This document shows positions 1 to 4,226 of a DNA stretch of 5,320 nt, in pieces (position 1 is the first letter of the stretch; every line of letters begins with the position of its first letter). The DNA lies in NCBI GenBank assembly GCA_900550185.1, contig URRN01000147.1, forward strand, positions 1-5,320, written 5' to 3'. The notes under the pieces were generated by a model. It did no database searches. It saw only the letters and a program-made list of their open reading frames with translations, and had not been told where the DNA came from. The stretch is from an uncultured Collinsella sp. Lineage in GTDB: Bacteria > Actinomycetota > Coriobacteriia > Coriobacteriales > Coriobacteriaceae. A program made the translations under genes and the position numbers.

Positions 1-735
1 ATTAAAGACCGTCCGATCAGTCGTAAGCTCGACGGGACTATCATCGTCCAGCGACCTATAGATCCTGCCTTCGAACGGACGCTCATCGCTGCCAAGGCCC
101 TGGAAAGACATGCCGTTATCAGCCGACTCAGTGAGCTTCGCATCGCCCGTGATGATAACCTTGATCTGCGCATCATAGTAAAGCGAAGCGTCGGCGTTAG
201 ACAGGACGGCGAACGCTTTCGACAACGTGACATTGAGGCTTTGGATTCCGCTCCTGTCGTCTTTGCACACGATGCTTTCCGCGCCGTTCGCCTTGAGCAG
301 GTCGACAAGCTCATCAAGATTTGTAATCGAAGCATCGGCCTGGGCCTCAGCGTCTTCCGAAACCGCGGCATCGGCATCTTGCTCGGCATCGCCAGCGGCG
401 GCATCCCCTGCCGCATCGTCGCCTTCCGTCTGGTCGCCCGTAGAATCGGAACCCGTAGCACTATCGGAAGTATCGCCCGTTGCAGCGTCGTCCTTCGCAG
501 CACCATCCTCGGCACCGTCACCCGCGGCGCCGATATCACTCGACCCAGACCCATTCGCGGCGTCGCCGTTGGTCTCACCGCTCTCGGCTGCATCCGATGC
601 CTCCGCAGACGCGGCGGCGATCTCGCTCGAGATGTTCTGCCAGCCTGCCGCCACGGCGGCCACCGTGGGCGAGCATGCCTGGAGTACCATGACCACCGTC
701 ATGAACTCTGCGAGTATGCGCTTTGCCGTTCTCAT
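1..735 (-). CDS. Secreted surface protein with acidic Ala/Asp/Gly linker (3' part outside window)
   Basis: I see an open frame of 245 codons starting at ATG 735 with no stop before the left edge, so the C-terminus is missing. Residues 1-30 form a signal peptide: basic start (MRTAKR), hydrophobic core FMTVVMVL, then LQAC (18-21), which could be a lipobox with unusual Gln at -2, or cleavage by signal peptidase I after AVAA (27-30). Residues 36-136 are a low-complexity linker almost entirely of Ala, Asp, Gly, Ser, Glu and Thr, with one Lys (81) and no aromatics. From about 137 an ordered domain begins (NLDELVDLLKANG), with FQGLGSDERPFEG at 211-223; this resembles the F-x-G-x-G-(S/T)-x3-PF-x-G pattern found in GLUG/beta-helix surface proteins (by eye only). 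Start choice is backed by AAGAGGT 9 nt upstream. It follows the 314-aa gene by 39 nt, fourth in the operon. Likely an exported, wall-spanning adhesin-type protein; function unknown. Confidence 0.8.
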   Translation of the reverse strand, partial: MRTAKRILAEFMTVVMVLQACSPTVAAVAAGWQNISSEIAAASAEASDAAESGETNGDAANGSGSSDIGAAGDGAEDGAAKDDAATGDTSDSATGSDSTGDQTEGDDAAGDAAAGDAEQDADAAVSEDAEAQADASITNLDELVDLLKANGAESIVCKDDRSGIQSLNVTLSKAFAVLSNADASLYYDAQIKVIITGDAKLTESADNGMSFQGLGSDERPFEGRIYRSLDDDSPVELTTDRTVFN

Positions 736-744
736 CGATTCCGT

Positions 745-751
745 ACCTCTT
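745..751 (-). promoter_or_regulatory. Ribosome binding site of the acidic-linker surface protein
   Basis: The minus strand reads AAGAGGT, separated by 9 nt from ATG 735. It selects this start over the internal Met12, which lies inside the signal-peptide core and would lose the basic n-region. Confidence 0.65.
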
Positions 752-774
752 ATCCTAAAACTCCGCTTCCAGAG

Positions 775-1719
775 TTATCGAGTCCCCGTCGTGCCCGTCA
801 GGGTAGTTCCGCTCACGCTAATACCCAGTTTGTTCCAGCCATCGGGCGTTTTGCCGTCCGCTCGGTAAAAGTTGACGACCATCGAACCCGGCTCCATGGT
901 GAACGTAGCCGTGCGTTTTTCAACATTCACCGTCGCGCCATGGTTGATCTTGAAGAACGGGTCGATCTCCACGTTCTCCCCCCACGTGAGCGTGACGTTT
1001 GCCGGTGCGCCCGTAACCGTCACGCGGTAGTTGTACGCAGCGTAATCAGCAAACTTGCCAGCCTCATCAACAAGCGCGCCCTCAACCGCCGCGGTCTTGA
1101 CCTCGGCCCTCTTTGACGGCACGACTTTCGCCGCCAGGCAGGTAAGCTCGGTGCCGGGGCTCTTCTCCGATACGACCGTGGCCTTAATCACAAAGTACGC
1201 ATATCCCAACTTACCCTCGGGGAAGGTCACGGTGTAGGTGTTCTTGGTAGGTTGATTCTCCGGAAGCGTGACGCTGCTACCGGGCTGGGGTTCATAGCTC
1301 CACGTGGCGCCATCGAGCCCATGCCCCTCGACCGTCAAGGTGTACGTCACGTTTTTGTCGTTGCAGAAGTTGCTGTTGCTCAGCAAATAGTTGTAGATGC
1401 TAAAGGTGAAGCTGCACTGTCCGCCGCTGGGATACACCGTAACGGAGCGCTGGGCACGGGCGAGGTCGTCGTTGCTAGGCGTACTCATATAGCCCGTGAG
1501 CAAATCGCTCGCAAACAGGCTCTGCGCGGTGCCCGTTGCGGCGACGGACTTTAGAAATCCGTTGGCGGTGTAGGCGGAATAGGTAAAGTAACCACCCGTC
1601 ACGAGCGCCACGGCGCAAACAAGTGCGATTGCCGCCACAACCAGCTTATTCTTGACTAGGCTTTTGCTTTTTGCCAGCTGCTCGCGCTCGGCATCCTGCT
1701 GCCTCCCTTGCTTCTCCAT
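775..1719 (-). CDS. Single-pass surface protein, SipW/TasA-like N-terminus, 314 aa
   Basis: No specific function recognised. Residues 1-25 are hydrophilic and charged (cytoplasmic side), 25-47 form one hydrophobic segment ending in GGYF (42-45), and the rest is predicted extracellular. The GG-aromatic-x-F end of the membrane segment resembles the signal of TasA/camelysin-type proteins cut by SipW signal peptidase (TasA has GGGTWAAF). The outer part looks like two beta-rich domains: about 92-205, with CSFTFSIYNYLL and YTLTVEG, and about 225-314, with YNYRVTVTG, ATFTMEPGSMVVNFYRADG and a Thr/Gly-rich end. Cys102, Cys119 and Cys194 are outside the membrane; 102-119 could form a disulphide. There is no LPXTG motif, so it is either membrane-anchored or released by cleavage. 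ATG 1719 follows the stop of the 271-aa gene by 14 nt, with a purine-rich ribosome site. The alternative is an ordinary type II membrane protein; the family is inferred by eye. Confidence 0.82.
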   Translation of the reverse strand: MEKQGRQQDAEREQLAKSKSLVKNKLVVAAIALVCAVALVTGGYFTYSAYTANGFLKSVAATGTAQSLFASDLLTGYMSTPSNDDLARAQRSVTVYPSGGQCSFTFSIYNYLLSNSNFCNDKNVTYTLTVEGHGLDGATWSYEPQPGSSVTLPENQPTKNTYTVTFPEGKLGYAYFVIKATVVSEKSPGTELTCLAAKVVPSKRAEVKTAAVEGALVDEAGKFADYAAYNYRVTVTGAPANVTLTWGENVEIDPFFKINHGATVNVEKRTATFTMEPGSMVVNFYRADGKTPDGWNKLGISVSGTTLTGTTGTR

Positions 1720-1730
1720 GTGCGCCCCCT

Positions 1731-1735
1731 CTCCT
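1731..1735 (-). promoter_or_regulatory. Ribosome binding site overlapping the upstream stop codon
   Basis: AGGAG on the minus strand, followed by a GAGGGGG run, lies 11 nt before ATG 1719. It overlaps the TAG stop (1734-1736) of the preceding gene, so terminating ribosomes stop on top of the next start signal, which suggests translational coupling. Confidence 0.6.
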
Positions 1736-2549
1736 ACTTACCGCTCGTGTTGCGCGCGATCAGGTAGATCACGTCGGTCTCTTTGGTGCTCTCGTCCCAC
1801 GAAAGCTTGATGATGAAGTTAAGCGTGTCGTTGCCAGTCGAGCCGTCGAGCGTCTTGGCATTGAGCTCGTCTTTGTTGAACACCTTGTATCGGTAGAGCG
1901 GGCGCGCGTTGCGCTGGACCTTTTGATAGTCCTTGAATGTAGGGTCGCTTGCGCCCTCGCCCGGGTCTTCGATGGGCGTGAAGCTCTTCAGCAGATCCGT
2001 TTCATACATTTTCCAGCTATAGGGCTTGCCGCCCGCAGTGCCCCTCACGTCGGGAGCATCACCTAGGCCCGTATCCTCAGCTTTATACAGCTCGATAGTG
2101 AGGCCCGTAATGTTGGTCGTATTCGCAAGCTGCAGCTCAAACCCATCGCCGCCCGTCTGCACGCAAAACGGGCGCTTGAGCGTCACCGTGCTGCCAGTCT
2201 TGGTATCGCCGTATTCGGGGTTGTAGCTCAGGTCGATCTGCTCTGTTGCCGTAGCGTTGGGGCCCAGCACCTTGAGCTCTGCCGGCTCCTTGATCTTGCC
2301 GACGGTGGAGCCGCGATTGGCATCGACGAACCATCCGAGCGTCAATCCCAGCAACACGAGAAGCACGGCCACCAGACCCACGATGGCCAGGGATTCGCGA
2401 CGGTGGTCGCTCACCCAAGCCTTGATGCGCTCGATGCGGCCAGCCGGACGCGCTTCGCCGTGCGAGCCGAACCCGTTGCCGCCGGGGTTTGCCGCTCCTT
2501 CGTTGTGTTTGATATCGCCCTGCTCGCGGGCATTAAGCTGCTCGTCCAT
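1734..2549 (-). CDS. Single-pass surface protein, SipW/TasA-like N-terminus, 271 aa
   Basis: No specific function recognised. The N-terminal 51 residues are hydrophilic and Gly/Asn/Glu/Arg-rich, with a basic patch next to the membrane (DHRRES, 48-53), so the N-terminus should be cytoplasmic. Residues 53-74 are a hydrophobic segment ending in LGWFVDANRG (71-80), matching the WF-x3-N motif of the gene upstream and the W-A-x-F-x-D region of TasA-type signals. The ectodomain (about 85-271) is beta-rich; notable stretches are FELQLANTTNITGLTIELYK (137-156), and near the end FIIKLSWDESTKETD (245-259) followed by VIYLIARN. There is one Cys outside the membrane (129), no LPXTG and no catalytic motif. 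The gene begins directly after the stop of the 350-aa gene (TAA then ATG, no spacer), with a perfect AAGGAGG site. It is probably a structural surface or fibre subunit working with its two neighbours; the role is inferred from architecture and linkage. Confidence 0.83.
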   Translation of the reverse strand: MDEQLNAREQGDIKHNEGAANPGGNGFGSHGEARPAGRIERIKAWVSDHRRESLAIVGLVAVLLVLLGLTLGWFVDANRGSTVGKIKEPAELKVLGPNATATEQIDLSYNPEYGDTKTGSTVTLKRPFCVQTGGDGFELQLANTTNITGLTIELYKAEDTGLGDAPDVRGTAGGKPYSWKMYETDLLKSFTPIEDPGEGASDPTFKDYQKVQRNARPLYRYKVFNKDELNAKTLDGSTGNDTLNFIIKLSWDESTKETDVIYLIARNTSGK

Positions 2550-3602
2550 TTATTTATCCGCCTCCTTGGCGGTGAAGCGCACGCGAATGTACTTGACGTT
2601 CTTGCCGATAATCTCATCGGCGTTGTTGTAATAATTGGCGCAGGTTTCCACACCTGCAGAGGGCATGTCGGCCTCGACAGTCGGAACCTCGCTGGGCGCC
2701 TGGCCCGGAACGCTCGTGCTGTCGGCGCGGAAATAGCGCGCGTGGTTACTGTTGATGTCGCCGACGAGGGCAGTGTAACCGGCGTCCGTGCTTGCAAAAA
2801 GGTTGCCGCCGTAGCCGGCATTACCCGTGCGAACATAGCTCTTGAACTGCTCCGGCCAAATCCAGTAGAGGGTTTTGGGTGCGGTTCTGGTCGTGCTGTT
2901 TGAGTCCGCAGCGTAAAAGCTCGACTTTGGGATGGTAAAGCTCTGCGTAATGACGGTGACGCTGGCCCCGTCCTGGGTCACCGTGGTGGTCGTGGGGACC
3001 AGCGGATTCGAGTAAAAGCCAGAGTCGTCTTTGCCCTGGAAAACCAGGATATGGCCGCGCACCAGATTTTTAAGCGAGTTGATGATCCCTTCGTTTGTCG
3101 ATGCGTCCGTAGCGGTGCCGCCCGTGCCCGCAGCGCTCGTCTGGACAGAGATTTCCCAGGTCATTTCCACCGTGATATCACGCAGGTCATTACAGAGCGG
3201 CTTGACGTTGAGCTGAAGCTGACCGGCCGACCCCGGAGAGAGACTGCCATCGGCACTCATGTTATTGAGGTTGGAAAAATTGTTCACGGCAAGGCTTGTA
3301 CTGTCCGACGCGTAGTTGTCCTGGGCGTCGTACTTGCCCGCCGTGCCGTCCTGCGTTCCCGAGAGCACAAACCGCGGGCCCTTCGCTCCGATCGTACTCC
3401 CCGTGGCGCTCACTCGGTTATTCGCGGCAAACCAGGCCAGGCAGGCAAAGATGGCAACGATGGCGGCCAGCACAAACAGACCACTCACCAGGAAATCCTT
3501 CCAGAAATCCTTGAGGGTCCGCACATGCTCGTCGGCAGCTTGGCGGTACTCGGCCGCCGTCTTGTGCTGCTGGAGCTCGCTATGTCGGTCCATGCCACTC
3601 AT
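2550..3602 (-). CDS. Single-pass surface protein, camelysin/TasA-like, 350 aa, first gene of operon
   Basis: Function not known. Residues 1-36 are polar and charged and could be helical (cytoplasmic). About 37-59 form the membrane segment, ending in CLAWFAANNRVSATG (54-68), the same WF-x3-N-R motif as the next protein. The outer domain is rich in Ser, Thr and Asn. LSPGSAGQLQLNVKPL (121-136) resembles the PG-x-S-G-x-(hydrophobic) strand of TasA/camelysin-type beta-sandwich proteins, and TLYWIWPEQF (244-253) resembles the W-x-WP motif I associate with clostridial relatives; both by eye. Cys137 and Cys321 could pair. No sortase motif. ATG 3602 is the longest start, since an in-frame TAA lies just upstream (3606-3608); Met4 (ATG 3593) is a real alternative because both have weak ribosome sites (CAGGG about 13 nt before ATG 3602). 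It opens the operon; three genes follow within 0, 14 and 39 nt. Confidence 0.83.
   Translation of the reverse strand: MSGMDRHSELQQHKTAAEYRQAADEHVRTLKDFWKDFLVSGLFVLAAIVAIFACLAWFAANNRVSATGSTIGAKGPRFVLSGTQDGTAGKYDAQDNYASDSTSLAVNNFSNLNNMSADGSLSPGSAGQLQLNVKPLCNDLRDITVEMTWEISVQTSAAGTGGTATDASTNEGIINSLKNLVRGHILVFQGKDDSGFYSNPLVPTTTTVTQDGASVTVITQSFTIPKSSFYAADSNSTTRTAPKTLYWIWPEQFKSYVRTGNAGYGGNLFASTDAGYTALVGDINSNHARYFRADSTSVPGQAPSEVPTVEADMPSAGVETCANYYNNADEIIGKNVKYIRVRFTAKEADK
2561..2567 (-). promoter_or_regulatory. Strong ribosome binding site inside the upstream gene
   Basis: A perfect AAGGAGG lies 11 nt before ATG 2549. It is embedded in the last codons of the 350-aa gene (encoding the Lys-Glu-Ala near its C-terminus). 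It fixes the start of the 271-aa protein at the ATG immediately following the TAA stop. Confidence 0.8.
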
Positions 3603-3687
3603 CGTTTACGTTTGCCCTGCTAGCGGGCGTGCCATCCTTTCCGCTTGGTCGCGATCAATCCGTTGCTCGTAGGCATAGAATTCAGGC

Positions 3688-3715
3688 AGAATACAACACC
3701 ATACGATAAGGTAAA
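3688..3715 (-). promoter_or_regulatory. Weak candidate promoter of the surface-protein operon
   Basis: On the minus strand TTTACC (3715-3710) and TATTCT (3693-3688) are separated by 16 bp, each matching 4 of 6 bases of the sigma-70 consensus. This would give a leader of about 80 nt before ATG 3602. The local sequence is AT-richer than its surroundings, as expected of a promoter. Other pairings are possible, so this is a candidate only. Confidence 0.25.
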
Positions 3716-3781
3716 AGAATAGCATTGACCTGCGGTTTGCTCCACAACGCAAGCCTTAATGATGTCTTAAAAGTCAAACCC

Positions 3782-3848
3782 TTGGTGCAAGGGGGTCAGG
3801 TTGCTTCGCACCAACATGGTGCAAACAAACCTGACCCCCTTGTATCAA
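3782..3848. repeat. Long REP/REPIN-like inverted repeat
   Basis: Core arms CAAGGGGGTCAGGTT (3788-3802) and its perfect complement (3828-3842) form 15 bp. With two G-U pairs the stem extends outward to 3782/3848, 21 pairs in all. Inside, on the same axis, GCACCA (3808-3813) pairs with TGGTGC (3817-3822) around the loop ACA. TGGTGCAA occurs twice in direct orientation (3783-3790 and 3817-3824). GGGGTCAG-type palindromes with nested inner hairpins are typical of REP elements spread by REP-associated tyrosine (Y1/IS200-like) transposases. No transposase is in the window, so this would be a non-autonomous copy. No T-tract follows on either strand, which argues against an ordinary terminator. Confidence 0.7.
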
Positions 3849-3849
3849 T

Positions 3850-3862
3850 CCCCTTGCATCAA
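3850..3862 (+). repeat. Third copy of the hairpin arm
   Basis: CCCCTTGCATCAA differs by one base from CCCCTTGTATCAA (3836-3848), the outer part of the right arm of the preceding hairpin. It can therefore also pair with the left arm (3782-3794) through one G-U pair, giving two alternative folds. Confidence 0.55.
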
Positions 3863-3863
3863 A

Positions 3864-3943
3864 TTCGGATTTTCGGGTGTCAGCGATTCGGATTTTCATG
3901 TTCTAGGAGTTCGGATTTTCGGTCGCTCAAGATTCGGATTTTC
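3864..3943. repeat. Four direct repeats TTCGGATTTTC at an exact 23-bp period
   Basis: Identical 11-nt copies start at 3864, 3887, 3910 and 3933, each preceded by two purines (AA, GA, AG, GA). The three 12-nt spacers (GGGTGTCAGCGA, ATGTTCTAGGAG, GGTCGCTCAAGA) are unrelated. The period is about 2.2 helical turns and is not a codon multiple, which points to a row of protein-binding sites (operator, iteron, recombinase arm sites or transposon-end sites) rather than coding or CRISPR sequence. Which protein binds is unknown. Confidence 0.8.
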
Positions 3944-3974
3944 TGAACCCGCTGGTCAGAGCATCCTCATTGGC

Positions 3975-4010
3975 AAAAAGGCGGGGAGCACCGATACGGC
4001 ACTCCCCGCC
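3975..4010 (-). terminator. Intrinsic terminator downstream of the enoate reductase gene
   Basis: On the minus strand GGCGGGGAG (4010-4002) pairs with CTCCCCGCC (3988-3980) for 9 bp. After a 2x2 internal loop a CCG/CGG stem with an ATA triloop caps it, and TTTTT (3979-3975) follows at once. It ends transcripts coming from the flavoenzyme gene at 4227 and insulates the surface-protein operon that starts further on. Confidence 0.85.
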
Positions 4011-4066
4011 CGCTCAACCGTGCGCGCATTGTTCACGCAACGGTTCGCACGTCCATTCAAACTTTG

Positions 4067-4116
4067 CCTCATCTTAACCTCATCTTAGCCTCATTTGAGG
4101 TGAAGATGAGGTTAAG
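4067..4116. promoter_or_regulatory. Palindrome built from 11-bp tandem repeats, possible OmpR-family operator
   Basis: CCTCATCTTAA (4067-4077) and CCTCATCTTAG (4078-4088) are tandem 11-bp units followed by a partial CCTCATTT. The mirror half makes 4073-4116 a near-perfect 44-bp palindrome: CTTAACCTCATCTT pairs 14 of 14 with 4103-4116, one mismatch (4087/4102) and one G-T pair follow, then CCTCA/TGAGG around a TT centre. Written as CTTAACC-TCAT-CTTAGCC it has the 7+4 direct-repeat layout of OmpR/PhoB-family response-regulator boxes. No T-tract follows on either strand. Regulator and target are not identified; an RNA hairpin in the 3' untranslated region is the alternative. Confidence 0.5.
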
Positions 4117-4226
4117 GGTACGTTTAAGCTAGTCTGCCCCCTACCCCGGTTGATGGTCTATGTGCGCAGGGACACAGCCGGGCGAGGCGGATCCGTGCTA
4201 CCGCCCTGCCTGACCGCGATGTTCAA

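Larger units (their letters stand above)
3603..4226. other. Gene-free, structure-rich intergenic region
   Basis: No convincing coding region on either strand: plus-strand frames here run through the hairpin and the short repeats, have no good ribosome site, and the repeat period (23) is not a multiple of three. Contents from left to right are an operon leader with a weak promoter (3603-3720), an unremarkable stretch (3721-3781), a long hairpin (3782-3848) plus a third arm copy (3850-3862), four 23-bp-spaced repeats (3864-3943), an intrinsic terminator (3975-4010), a palindrome of 11-bp units (4067-4116), and 4117-4226, where I see nothing clear. Confidence 0.75.

Noticed and set aside
736..778. 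Hairpin between the third and fourth operon genes
   Set aside because: Only a 5-bp AACTC/GAGTT stem followed by two extra T; too weak to call an attenuator or terminator.
227..1116. Long plus-strand frames (213 and 291 codons)
   Set aside because: They are antisense to two minus-strand genes with signal peptide or membrane segment and good ribosome sites; their Ser/Ala/Pro- or Arg-rich composition is what antisense of GC-rich coding DNA gives.
775..3602. Type IV pilins or pseudopilins
   Set aside because: The three N-termini lack the prepilin G-F-x4-E motif before the hydrophobic segment; the aromatic motif lies at its far end instead.
3864..3943. CRISPR array
   Set aside because: Repeats of 11 nt and spacers of 12 nt are far shorter than in any CRISPR type, and no cas gene is present.
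4016..4045. AACCGT...ACGGTT inverted repeat
   Set aside because: Six pairs around an 18-nt loop with no further pairing; compatible with chance.
3725..4088. Plus-strand frames across the intergenic region (73 and 95 codons)
   Set aside because: They read through the hairpin, the 23-bp repeats and the terminator, lack a ribosome site, and the repeat period is not a codon multiple.
4166..4209. GCAGGG...CCCTGC with inner GGCGG...CCGCC
   Set aside because: Short stems with large loops and no T-tract; not a credible terminator when a strong one lies downstream.
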